Of a stretch of 10,870 nucleotides of DNA, positions 1-7,004 are shown piece after piece. The translations under genes were made by a program, and so were the position numbers. The stretch lies in NCBI GenBank assembly GCA_964400355.1, contig CAYNTO010000045.1, positions 1 through 10,870 on the forward strand, in the 5' to 3' direction. Position 1 is the stretch's first letter. Each line of letters opens with the position of its first letter. The notes under the pieces were generated by a model. It had not been told where the DNA came from. It saw only the letters and a program-made list of their open reading frames with translations, and made no database searches. The stretch is from JACKAL01 sp964400355. Its GTDB lineage: Bacteria > Bdellovibrionota > Bdellovibrionia > Bdellovibrionales > JAGQZY01.

Positions 1-11
1 TATGCCGCACT

Positions 12-46
12 ATCGCTACAAAAAAGGGGGGCGCGCCTTTTGGCGT
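12..46 (-). terminator. Weak candidate terminator after the acyltransferase gene
   Basis: Just past the acyltransferase stop codon, the minus strand carries CGCC-AAAA-GGCG. An overlapping AAAAGG...CCTTTT pairing follows and ends in six Ts (minus strand). The stem is short or AT-rich and the T run is partly inside it, so this is only a possible intrinsic terminator. Nothing else was recognised in the first 46 bases. Confidence 0.25.
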
Positions 47-778
47 TTAGGCGATTTGGGCGTTGGGATCTACGGATTTGACCCAGCTGGTGTAGGCGTG
101 ATGGAGTTCGTCGGCAGGAGCCGGGGGGTGCACGGGGCCGATGTGGATGATGAGGCGCCCGGGAGAGGGTATCAGTTGTCCTTTGGGCCACAGGTCACTG
201 TTGCCCTCAATGTAAAGGAAGAGAATGGGAGTGTTGGTTTCTTGTGCAAATAAGCTCACGCCTTTTCTAAAAGTTTGAATCTTACCGTCTTTAGAGCGCG
301 TGCCCTCTGGGAATAAAATCATCCAAATGCTGTCGAGCCCCTTAAGGAGCGAGAGACAAAGATTGACGGCCTCGCCCTTTTTGTCCTTGCGATCGATGGG
401 TATGGCGCCAAGGCAATGTTTGGAAAAAAACGTAAAGATGGGATTAGAGAAGAAGTAATCCTTGGCAGCGGTGATGAACAAATGATTCCACACTTTGTAG
501 GGAACCGCTGCGGCAATCGAAGTGGCATCCAAGTGGCTCGCGTGGTTGGAAATTAACAGTAAACGCGGGTGCTGCTTGTAGATTTCCATAAAATTCCCGC
601 GCACATCGAGAGCGATATAAAATCGGAATCCAATCTGCTTGAGGTAAAAAGCCCACAACAGGCGAAAAAAATAACTGGTCAGATCGCGATGGCGGGTGAA
701 CAACGGCAAGTGCTTCAGATAGGGCGGAAGCTTCATCCACTGTTCGTTTTCGTAATCCCACTCACGCTCGTTGATCAT
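47..778 (-). CDS. 1-acyl-sn-glycerol-3-phosphate acyltransferase family protein (PlsC-like)
   Basis: The 243-residue protein belongs to the PlsC/LPLAT family, which moves an acyl chain to lysophosphatidic acid or a similar acceptor at the inner membrane. All four family blocks are visible: NHASHLD with the HX4D catalytic pair at H79/D84, GAIPIDR at 124-130, FPEGTR at 156-161, and a hydrophobic PILFLYIEG segment after it. A hydrophobic stretch around residues 36-57 may anchor it. I chose the ATG at 778 because it forms a four-base ATGA overlap with the stop of the upstream CdsA-like gene and has AAGGTG about 9 bases upstream. The longer in-frame start at 820 lies inside that gene. The overlap implies translational coupling. 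The exact acyl acceptor cannot be read from the sequence. It could be the housekeeping PlsC or a paralogue serving a special lipid. Confidence 0.9.
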   Translation of the reverse strand: MINEREWDYENEQWMKLPPYLKHLPLFTRHRDLTSYFFRLLWAFYLKQIGFRFYIALDVRGNFMEIYKQHPRLLLISNHASHLDATSIAAAVPYKVWNHLFITAAKDYFFSNPIFTFFSKHCLGAIPIDRKDKKGEAVNLCLSLLKGLDSIWMILFPEGTRSKDGKIQTFRKGVSLFAQETNTPILFLYIEGNSDLWPKGQLIPSPGRLIIHIGPVHPPAPADELHHAYTSWVKSVDPNAQIA

Positions 779-1701
779 AAAGAGAAAGCACCTTGCAAAT
801 ATTGGATCACATAGTAACACGCGGGTGCCACAAACACGAGCCGCTCAATGCGGGTAAAGAAATCGCCGCGGCCAATCACAAATGAGCCGTAAATACGAAT
901 GCCCAAATCGCGACGAATAAACACAAGCACTGTGTCGCCAGTACTTCCGAATACAAAGCAGGCCACACCCAGCATCCACCAGTTGGCGGGATTCGGTAAG
1001 AGATCGCGCAACAGATAAGCGACGCCAAGAGTGGCGAGTGCGCCGATCACATAGCCCTCGAGGCTGCGCTTTGGAGTGAGCTGAGAGACGATCTTGACCC
1101 GTTTGAGATGGCGGCTCACACGCAAATACACATTTTCGAAAATTTCTGTGAGTATGATGATGTAGATGAGGATGTACACGCCGTGATCCATTTTAAGGAT
1201 ACGGCCAAGATGCATAAATCCCCACAGCAAAAGAAAGTTCACCAAGGTGAGTGCCACATACTGCACCATGCGTTTGTAGGAATTGCGAATCATGGGGATC
1301 AGACACAATCCTAAAAACAAAATCGGTGGCATCAGTTCGAACAAACGATCGTATTCAAAGTAAATAGCTACCGCGCACACCACGAGCGCTAGGTAACAGA
1401 GCACTACAAAATAACTGCGGTGAAACATTCCCGCCATCTGAAAAAACACCTTCGCACCATAAATGGCAATCAGGGTGATAAGAATAAGTGGGAACGGCCA
1501 TTTCATTCCCAGCATCAGGAAAATGAATGGCGTGATAAATAACCAGCTTAAGACTGAGGCGAATGAGCTTTTAAACTCGGAGCGGCGACGATAGATGGCG
1601 TAATAAACAATGACGAGCCCAATGATGAACATATGGGTGAGAAAGGCAATGCCTTGAAATAGAGGTTCCGACCACAACTGAAAAAAAGACGAGCTCGACA
1701 C
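775..1701 (-). CDS. CdsA-like phosphatidate cytidylyltransferase family membrane protein, degenerate signature
   Basis: This is a 308-residue polytopic membrane protein with about 9-10 hydrophobic segments. The C-terminal half follows the CdsA layout: LTPKRSLEG matches the family's SPKKTxEG motif, and GD...RRDLGIRIYG (255-272) followed by GRGDFFTRIER (277-287) matches the KRxxxxKDxG...PGHGGxxDRxD signature. CdsA makes CDP-diacylglycerol from phosphatidate and CTP. Here several signature residues are changed: KD is R269-I270, HGG is R278-G279-D280, and the two DRxD aspartates are T283 and E286. The upstream aspartate region also reads EIFEN. The protein may be inactive or may use another substrate. 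It starts with GTG, with AGGAAAGGAA five bases upstream. It is coupled to the acyltransferase gene by a four-base overlap and lies 88 bases downstream of the response-regulator gene. Family placement is likely; activity is uncertain. Confidence 0.75.
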   Translation of the reverse strand: MSSSSFFQLWSEPLFQGIAFLTHMFIIGLVIVYYAIYRRRSEFKSSFASVLSWLFITPFIFLMLGMKWPFPLILITLIAIYGAKVFFQMAGMFHRSYFVVLCYLALVVCAVAIYFEYDRLFELMPPILFLGLCLIPMIRNSYKRMVQYVALTLVNFLLLWGFMHLGRILKMDHGVYILIYIIILTEIFENVYLRVSRHLKRVKIVSQLTPKRSLEGYVIGALATLGVAYLLRDLLPNPANWWMLGVACFVFGSTGDTVLVFIRRDLGIRIYGSFVIGRGDFFTRIERLVFVAPACYYVIQYLQGAFSL

Positions 1702-1748
1702 GTCCGTTCCTTTCCTAAATCTTGCATATCACGCTAAAGAGTACCGCA

Positions 1749-1774
1749 ACAATGCTCACATCTTTGAGCGTTGT
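1749..1774. repeat. Intergenic inverted repeat between response regulator and CdsA-like gene
   Basis: The arms ACAATGCTCA and TGAGCGTTGT are separated by a six-base loop. The ten pairs include one G-T wobble on the plus strand; on the minus-strand transcript this position becomes a C-A mismatch. There is no T run on either side, so a standard intrinsic terminator is not shown. It may be a processing or attenuation hairpin or a protein-binding site in the 88-base gap. Confidence 0.45.
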
Positions 1775-1789
1775 GCAAGCACCGCGCTG

Positions 1790-3109
1790 CTAAAGATTCA
1801 GGTTGTAATCCTTAATCTTCTTATACAGGCTTGAACGCGATATTTTTAACAATTTGACCAGTGCTTCGATGTCTTTGTCGATGTGCAGCGCAGCTTCGAG
1901 GGCGCGTTTTTCGTAGTCGTTGAGCAGCTCCGACAAACCCTTGTTAAAGTCGAACTTTAAGTCTTGGTTGATTACGGATGTGGGCGACAAAACTTTTTTG
2001 ATCTCTTCTTCGCGAATGATGGGCAGGGGCGAGATGAGCAAAAGTTGTTCACACACACGGCGGAGCTCGCGAATATTGCCGGGCCACTCGTAACTCATAA
2101 GTGCCTGGAGAGCATCTGGCGAAAAACTTTTGTTTCGGCGCGGAGTTACTTTGTTCATAAAAAATGCGCACAGCTCTGGGATGTCGCTCTTTCTGTCGCG
2201 CAATGGAGGTATGCGAATTTTGTGACCTGCGAGGCGCCAGTACAAATCCTCACGGAATTTTCCGTCTTGAACTTTCTTTTGTAGGTCTTCGTTGGTGGCG
2301 GCAATGATTCGTGTGGACACATGAAGAACTTCCGTGGAGCCGACTTTGCGAACTTCGCCGTTTTCGAGAAAGCGCAGAAGTTTTGGCTGTTGGCTGAGAG
2401 GAAGTGCCTCGATCTCATCTAAAAACAAGTCGCCGCCGTGGGCCGCTTCTAAAAGGCCAATTTTACCTTGTTGCGCGCCGGTAAAAGCACCGCGCACGTA
2501 ACCGAACATTTCTGACTCAAAGAGATTTTCCGCTAGGCTCGAAACATTGATAGATATAAACGGCCGCGTTGGCTCCTGTTGGTTGAGGATATTGGCAACC
2601 ACGTCTTTACCAGAACCGGACTCCGCATCGAGTAAGATTGGGCTGCGCTCGCCTTTGAGCTGTGCAATTTCACGGCGCAAACTATTGGCGTGAGCGGAGC
2701 TTCCGATCAGCTGTGTGCCGTGTGCTGCCTGTGCGAAACGCAATTGAAAATACGCCTCCAGCTTGTTGAGAGTGAGCGTGACCTCATCGGGAGTGAGCGG
2801 TTTGGGTAAAAAGCGCGTGGCACCCGCTTTGAGAGTCTTTTCCATGAGGTCGCGACTCAAGTCGCCAGAAATGGCGATTATTTCCGCATGTGGATGGTGC
2901 TCGCTGATCGCTTTGATCACATCGAGACCTTCGTTTTTTTGAATATTGCCGCTCAAATGCAAGTCGACAAAGGCCGCGTGCACTGTTTGCTCAATTTTTG
3001 AGTACTGAGATTTACCAATAAAATGCCAAGGTGGTTGTACGAATTGACGAAGTGTCTCAAGCACGAGAGTATCATCGTCAATTACTAAAAGATTGAGTTC
3101 CAAAGACAT
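1790..3109 (-). CDS. NtrC-family sigma-54-dependent response regulator (orphan)
   Basis: The 439-residue protein has three domains. An N-terminal receiver carries acidic D11-D13, phospho-acceptor D49 (VDLHL), S81 and K103 (LPKPL). A central AAA+ sigma-54 activation domain has Walker A SGSGKD around 164-169, the sigma-54-contacting GAFTGA loop at 207-212, Walker B DLFLDE ending D231-E232, and arginine-containing RIPPLRDR. A C-terminal Fis-type helix-turn-helix ends in ISRSSLYKKIKDY. It should therefore open sigma-54 promoters after phosphorylation. The Walker A region reads DAESGSGKD rather than the usual GESGTGKE, but the core lysine is kept. I chose the ATG at 3109 because AAAGGTGA sits at the right distance upstream. 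The GTG at 3115 overlaps that site. No histidine kinase gene is adjacent. The CdsA-like and acyltransferase genes follow on the same strand and could be co-transcribed. Confidence 0.95.
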   Translation of the reverse strand: MSLELNLLVIDDDTLVLETLRQFVQPPWHFIGKSQYSKIEQTVHAAFVDLHLSGNIQKNEGLDVIKAISEHHPHAEIIAISGDLSRDLMEKTLKAGATRFLPKPLTPDEVTLTLNKLEAYFQLRFAQAAHGTQLIGSSAHANSLRREIAQLKGERSPILLDAESGSGKDVVANILNQQEPTRPFISINVSSLAENLFESEMFGYVRGAFTGAQQGKIGLLEAAHGGDLFLDEIEALPLSQQPKLLRFLENGEVRKVGSTEVLHVSTRIIAATNEDLQKKVQDGKFREDLYWRLAGHKIRIPPLRDRKSDIPELCAFFMNKVTPRRNKSFSPDALQALMSYEWPGNIRELRRVCEQLLLISPLPIIREEEIKKVLSPTSVINQDLKFDFNKGLSELLNDYEKRALEAALHIDKDIEALVKLLKISRSSLYKKIKDYNLNL

Positions 3110-3152
3110 GGTCACCTTTCAAAAAAAATGAATGACAGCGGTCTATCCAAAT

Positions 3153-3181
3153 TGTTTACTGTGAATGTGTATTTATCAAGC
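3153..3181 (+). promoter_or_regulatory. Possible serA promoter
   Basis: TTGTTT at 3153-3158, then 16 bases, then TATCAA at 3175-3180 resembles a sigma-70 -35/-10 pair upstream of serA. The -10 match is weak. The -10 element also overlaps the left arm of an inverted repeat. Placement is inferred from base pattern only. Confidence 0.3.
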
Positions 3182-3198
3182 CCAATTTCAGCTTGATA
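3174..3198. promoter_or_regulatory. Perfect 8-bp inverted repeat upstream of serA
   Basis: TATCAAGC at 3174-3181 and GCTTGATA at 3191-3198 are exact reverse complements, nine bases apart. They lie in the divergent region between the response-regulator gene and serA, ending five bases before the serA SD sequence (AAGGGG). It could be an operator for a dimeric repressor or an RNA hairpin next to the ribosome-binding site. It is not followed by a T run. Confidence 0.5.
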
Positions 3199-3214
3199 GC
3201 ACAAGGGGTGTTTT

Positions 3215-4420
3215 GTGAAAAAACGTGTGTTGCTATTAGAAAACATTCATCCTCGCACGAAAACCGCTTTCGAGGAGTTGGGATATAGCGTTGACACTCA
3301 AAAGGGTGCTTTTAGCGAAGCGGAGCTCCTCCAATGCATCGGCGACTACGATGTGGTCGGCATTCGTTCTAAAACTCAGATCAGCGCGAGGGTGATCGAG
3401 CAGGCAAAAAAATTGCGCGCCATCGGTTGTTTTTGCATTGGCACCAATCAGGTGGATACAGAAAAGGCGGCTCTCAGTGGAATCGCCATATTCAATGCAC
3501 CTCACAGCAACACGCGCAGCGTGGCAGAACTGGTGCTCTCTGAGATCATCGCTCTTTCGCGCAATCTTTGCGATTTGAGTAAGCAAGTGCACGACGGACT
3601 GTGGAATAAATCTGCGGCGGGCGCCCGCGAAGTGCGTGGTAAAACTTTGGGAATTGTTGGGTACGGCCATATTGGCACCCAGGTGAGTATATTGGCTGAG
3701 GCTTTGGGGCTCGATGTGATGTTCTACGATGTGCAGAAAAAACTGCCACTGGGAAACGCCAAGAGTGCTCCCACTTTGAACGCCCTTTTGGAAAAAGCGG
3801 ACTTCGTCACCTTGCATGTTCCGGAAACTCCAGAAACCAAGAACATGATGGGTAAAAAAGAGCTAGCAAAAATGAAGCCCGGCGCTTTTTTGATCAATGC
3901 CAGTCGCGGTACGGTAGTGGTGATCGAAGAGCTTTTACCACTTTTAAAAAGTAAAAAAATCGCAGGCGCAGCCATCGATGTTTTTCCGACGGAGCCAAAG
4001 ACCAACGACGAAAAATTTGTTTCCCCGCTGCAGGGATTGAGCAATGTGATTCTTACACCTCACATTGGAGGAAGTACAGAAGAAGCGCAGGAAGCAATCG
4101 GTTATGAAGTGTCCCACAGTTTATTGGGCTATCTGAACCATGGTAAATCGGCAGGAGCGGTGGGCTTTCCGGCCATGGAAATTCCCGAAAAACTTCCCGA
4201 AGGCAGCCGTGTGACCAATGTGCACCGAAACGTGCCTGGAGTTCTCGGCGAAATCAACAGTATCGTCTCACGCGCGGGCGCCAACATTCGCGCTCAGTAC
4301 TTATCGACAAATAAACACATCGGTTATTTGATCATGGATCTCGAGGCCGTTAAAGGCGCCTCCGATGTGGCAAAAGAAATTGCACAGTTAAAGACTTCGA
4401 TAAAAACACTCGTACTTTAA
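3215..4420 (+). CDS. serA: D-3-phosphoglycerate dehydrogenase (SerA), feedback-regulated short form with ACT domain
   Basis: SerA oxidises 3-phosphoglycerate to 3-phosphohydroxypyruvate with NAD+, the first step of serine synthesis, in the cytosol. The 401-residue protein matches the E. coli-type enzyme (410 residues) over its whole length. Visible are the CFCIGTNQVD segment, the Rossmann GYGHIG motif at 149-154, the catalytic triad R231, E260 and H283, and a C-terminal ACT domain. The residues corresponding to the serine-binding H344, N346 and N364 of E. coli are present as H337, N339 and N357, so serine inhibition is expected. Translation starts at GTG with AAGGGG about six bases upstream; an inverted repeat lies just before it. 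A pilin-like gene follows after 15 bases, so they are probably in one transcript. SerA enzymes of this type can also reduce 2-oxoglutarate to D-2-hydroxyglutarate, which links to the flavoenzyme at 5625-7004. Confidence 0.97.
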   Translation: MKKRVLLLENIHPRTKTAFEELGYSVDTQKGAFSEAELLQCIGDYDVVGIRSKTQISARVIEQAKKLRAIGCFCIGTNQVDTEKAALSGIAIFNAPHSNTRSVAELVLSEIIALSRNLCDLSKQVHDGLWNKSAAGAREVRGKTLGIVGYGHIGTQVSILAEALGLDVMFYDVQKKLPLGNAKSAPTLNALLEKADFVTLHVPETPETKNMMGKKELAKMKPGAFLINASRGTVVVIEELLPLLKSKKIAGAAIDVFPTEPKTNDEKFVSPLQGLSNVILTPHIGGSTEEAQEAIGYEVSHSLLGYLNHGKSAGAVGFPAMEIPEKLPEGSRVTNVHRNVPGVLGEINSIVSRAGANIRAQYLSTNKHIGYLIMDLEAVKGASDVAKEIAQLKTSIKTLVL

Positions 4421-4425
4421 AGTAC
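4412..4425. repeat. 14-bp perfect palindrome over the serA stop codon
   Basis: GTACTTTAAAGTAC is its own reverse complement. It spans the serA stop codon (TAA at 4418-4420) and ends directly before the SD sequence AGGAGG (4426-4431) of the next gene. It may be chance, a binding site, or part of a start-site fold. Confidence 0.45.
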
Positions 4426-4435
4426 AGGAGGTTGC

Positions 4436-5614
4436 GTGAATCAGCGTGGGATGTCCTTAATAGAGGTCATGGTTACCGTTGCCATTTTAGGCATCGTGGC
4501 GTTGGGATCTATGAACCTGTTTGAAACGCAGGTGATTCAACAAAACGAAATTCAGTACAGATCGGAACTCACTGTGATCACGGACGAGATCCGCAATCAT
4601 TTGGGGAACTCAGATGCTTGTCGTCAAACACTGGGATCGGTAAATCTCGGCCCTCCGCCGAGCACAACGAGTGCTGGTCCTAGTGGGTTGATTGATCCTC
4701 CACCAGGTCCGACCTCACCGGTAACCGACATAAAAAATGGGAGCGGCACCGTAAAATGGGACACCAACACCCTCTACAACAATAAAACGATTCGGATCGC
4801 AAAAATGTCGTTCGAGTACGTCCCCGGTGATGATGTTGCGTCCCCAGGGAAGGGTCAGGGCCGTCTGGTGTTGGAGTTGCTGAGCCCTAAAAAAACGAGT
4901 GCCGTTAAAGAGCGTCGTCGCTTGATCAATATCACCGTGCGCAGAAATATCGCCACCGGTGTGATGGCTTCTTGCTCGGCCAACACCGTAGGCGATGTGC
5001 TGTGGCGACGAACGCCCTCTGTTCCCGAAAATATTTACTACATGGATGGTGCAGTTGGAGTGGGGACCAATCAGCCGATGATGCCGTTTGATATGGCCGG
5101 TGGAGTGCGCATAGGAACATCCAGCGCGGACTGCGATGCGGATCGCGCGGGAGCTTTGCGCTACAATACCTATCTAAAGTTGCACGAGTTTTGCGATGGG
5201 CTTGGCGCCTGGTTGCCAGTGACTCCAGAGACAATTTTTGCGATGAGCTGCGCGTGGAGCGGAGACATGCTGGGTATTGGTGGATTTTTTAAAAGTTGTG
5301 TGCCACGTTCTTGTCCAGCAGTGGTGAGTCGCCAAATTGGTACTGAGATGGGAGAGGTGACGTCCGTCGTTGTCGGTCGTGCCACTGGAAATACCAAGCG
5401 GCTCTGCAGTGCGAGAACGACAATCCTCATGACATTTTGCCATTGGGAAAAAAATGGTGGTCTTGGAGGCGGCTATATCGGATCTTGCGATCCACCAGCT
5501 TGCCCGGTTGATTTCCGCCCCCTAGACGTGATCAATGAGGCCACAGGTGGATCTGCGGGCCTGACGGTTGGGAACTCTAAGCGCGTGTGTGTGCGGAAAC
5601 CAATGACGTTCTAG
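4436..5614 (+). CDS. Pilin-like protein with tail-fibre-like module and two cysteine modules
   Basis: The protein has 392 residues. It begins MNQRG followed by MSLIE and a hydrophobic helix (residues 6-28). This is a class III (type IV prepilin) signal: cleavage after G5 would leave E at mature position 5. It should be processed by a prepilin peptidase and enter a type IV pilus or type II secretion pseudopilus. Most pilins have 120-200 residues; this one is far longer. Residues about 60-105 hold a proline-rich stretch (GPPPSTTSAGP, DPPPGPTSP). Residues 200-262 (VGVGTNQP...FDMAGGVRIG...AGALRYN...FCDGLGAWLPV) resemble modules of phage-tail-fibre-like bacterial surface proteins. Residues 272-324 and 335-385 are two copies of a four-cysteine module. 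It has GTG start with a perfect AGGAGG four bases upstream, 15 bases after serA. A minor tip pilin used for adhesion is the best guess; the ligand is unknown. Confidence 0.8.
   Translation: MNQRGMSLIEVMVTVAILGIVALGSMNLFETQVIQQNEIQYRSELTVITDEIRNHLGNSDACRQTLGSVNLGPPPSTTSAGPSGLIDPPPGPTSPVTDIKNGSGTVKWDTNTLYNNKTIRIAKMSFEYVPGDDVASPGKGQGRLVLELLSPKKTSAVKERRRLINITVRRNIATGVMASCSANTVGDVLWRRTPSVPENIYYMDGAVGVGTNQPMMPFDMAGGVRIGTSSADCDADRAGALRYNTYLKLHEFCDGLGAWLPVTPETIFAMSCAWSGDMLGIGGFFKSCVPRSCPAVVSRQIGTEMGEVTSVVVGRATGNTKRLCSARTTILMTFCHWEKNGGLGGGYIGSCDPPACPVDFRPLDVINEATGGSAGLTVGNSKRVCVRKPMTF
5249..5407 (+). repeat. Cysteine module, copy 1 (encoded protein repeat)
   Basis: Residues 272-324 of the pilin-like protein follow the pattern C-x-W ... 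G-G-F-F-x-S-C-x-P-x-x-C-P ... G-N-T-K-R-L-C. The four cysteines are at matching places in copy 2. They could form two disulfides once exported. Confidence 0.7.
5438..5590 (+). repeat. Cysteine module, copy 2 (encoded protein repeat)
   Basis: Residues 335-385 of the pilin-like protein follow C-x-W ... G-G-Y-I-x-S-C-x-P-x-x-C-P ... G-N-S-K-R-V-C. This copy ends seven residues before the C-terminus. It aligns with copy 1 over about 50 residues with limited identity outside the motif positions. Confidence 0.7.
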
Positions 5615-5624
5615 TAAAGAGTCG

Positions 5625-7004
5625 CTAAAAGATTTTGCCCGGATTGATAATATTGTCCGGGTCGAATGCGGCTTTGATCTTTTTCATGATCTCAATTTCT
5701 GCAGATGTGCGCGAATAGTTGAGAAACGGTTTTTTCGCAAGGCCCACACCGTGTTCGGCGCTAATCGCACCGTCGTAGCGCGCGACCAATTCATAAAGCA
5801 ATGTATCGACTTTTCGGCATTCCGCAAGAAACGCAGGCTTTTCCATATTTGCCGGCTTTAGAATATTGATATGCACATTGCCGTCGCCAATATGACCAAA
5901 CCATACCACATCGAAGTTGGGGTAATGGCTGCTGATGAGTTTGTCGCTGTCAGTGACAAACTTATCCACTTGTGAAGTGCGCACGGAGATATCGTTTTTG
6001 TACGGCGTAAATGGGGAGATGGACTCGCTGATGCGCTCGCGAAGGGCCCAAAAATTTTCGCTCTGTTGGGAATTTTGGCTGATGGTGCCGTTTGCGATCA
6101 CTCCTTTTTCTAGGAGATCGGTAAATACAGTCTCAACGCGCTCTTGAAAATCGGCGCTGGTTTCCTCAAGTTCCAAGAGCAAGTAATAGGGATAGCGTCC
6201 ATCCAGAGGCTCGGTGAGGGTGGGGTGTGCGGCCAACACTTTGTTGAGCGCGAGATCAGAGAAAAATTCGCAAGCGGTCACGACCAATTTTTTATTAAAC
6301 GCTTTGTACACATCAATCGTGCGTGCAAGATCATCGAGTCCGAGCAGCAGGACATGCAGTTCATGGGGAGCAGAGGCCAATTGCAAATCCACTTCGGTAA
6401 TGAACCCCAGTGTGCCTTCGGAGCCGGTGACTAAATGACGGAGGTCGTAGCCCGTGGCATTTTTCTTAAGCGCTTTATTGAGATACATCGCATCGCCAGC
6501 ACCGGTCACGAGTCGAATTCCCGCAACCCAGTTTCGCATCATTCCATAGCGAATCACTTTTACCCCGCCGGCATTGGTCGACACCGCTCCGGCAATATGG
6601 CAGGAGCCTTTGGCGCCAAAGTCCACGGGAAAATAGGCGCCTTTGTCCTTTGCGAATTCCTGTACAGTTTGTAGAATCACGCCGGGTTGCACTTTTAAAA
6701 TCATATCCACATCGTCGAAGTGAACGATTTTGTTCATGCGTTCAAAAGACACAACCACTTCGCTATTGGTGGCCGTAGCTGCAGAGCTCAGACCCGTGCG
6801 CCCACCGGAGGGAACCAATGCTGTTTTCGTTTGGCGCGCCCATTTTACGATTTTCACCACATCGTCTTGGGACTCAGGAAAAACTATCGCAATGGGGTGA
6901 GGGGCATAGTAGATGGACCAGTCTTTCCCATAGTTTTGTAGATCGCCCACATCTTGAGAAATTTGCTGGGGCTTGAGAATATTTTTCAGTTCGGTCATCG
7001 ACAT
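5625..7004 (-). CDS. FAD-linked D-2-hydroxyglutarate dehydrogenase-like oxidoreductase
   Basis: This 459-residue flavoprotein of the FAD_binding_4/FAD-oxidase_C (GlcD/D2HGDH/D-LDH) family would oxidise a D-2-hydroxy acid to the 2-oxo acid. The FAD-binding PSGGRTGLS loop is at 65-73, followed by DFGAKGSCHIAGAVSTNAGG-type residues and TGYDLRHLVTGSEGTLG. Metal-site histidines H371 and H378 lie in GHIGDGNVH, E417-H418 lie in SAEHGVG, and the C-terminus is NPGKIF. The resemblance to D-2-hydroxyglutarate dehydrogenase is good: the substrate arginine and lysine of the human enzyme (R386, K401) have counterparts in ALRERI and YKNDIS, while the T390 position is serine. D-lactate or glycolate as substrate cannot be excluded. 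It is convergent with the pilin-like gene, with ten bases between stops. No clear SD sequence precedes either ATG (7004 or 6998); TAGAAT directly upstream might allow a leaderless message from 6998. Confidence 0.88.
   Translation of the reverse strand: MSMTELKNILKPQQISQDVGDLQNYGKDWSIYYAPHPIAIVFPESQDDVVKIVKWARQTKTALVPSGGRTGLSSAATATNSEVVVSFERMNKIVHFDDVDMILKVQPGVILQTVQEFAKDKGAYFPVDFGAKGSCHIAGAVSTNAGGVKVIRYGMMRNWVAGIRLVTGAGDAMYLNKALKKNATGYDLRHLVTGSEGTLGFITEVDLQLASAPHELHVLLLGLDDLARTIDVYKAFNKKLVVTACEFFSDLALNKVLAAHPTLTEPLDGRYPYYLLLELEETSADFQERVETVFTDLLEKGVIANGTISQNSQQSENFWALRERISESISPFTPYKNDISVRTSQVDKFVTDSDKLISSHYPNFDVVWFGHIGDGNVHINILKPANMEKPAFLAECRKVDTLLYELVARYDGAISAEHGVGLAKKPFLNYSRTSAEIEIMKKIKAAFDPDNIINPGKIF

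Noticed and set aside
779..820. Upstream in-frame start for the acyltransferase (14 extra residues)
   Set aside because: It lies inside the CdsA-like gene, adds no family similarity, and the ATGA overlap at 778 gives a better start with an SD sequence.
3236..3817. 193-codon minus-strand open frame opposite serA
   Set aside because: It is fully antisense to a strongly conserved enzyme gene and has no recognisable domain or codon pattern.
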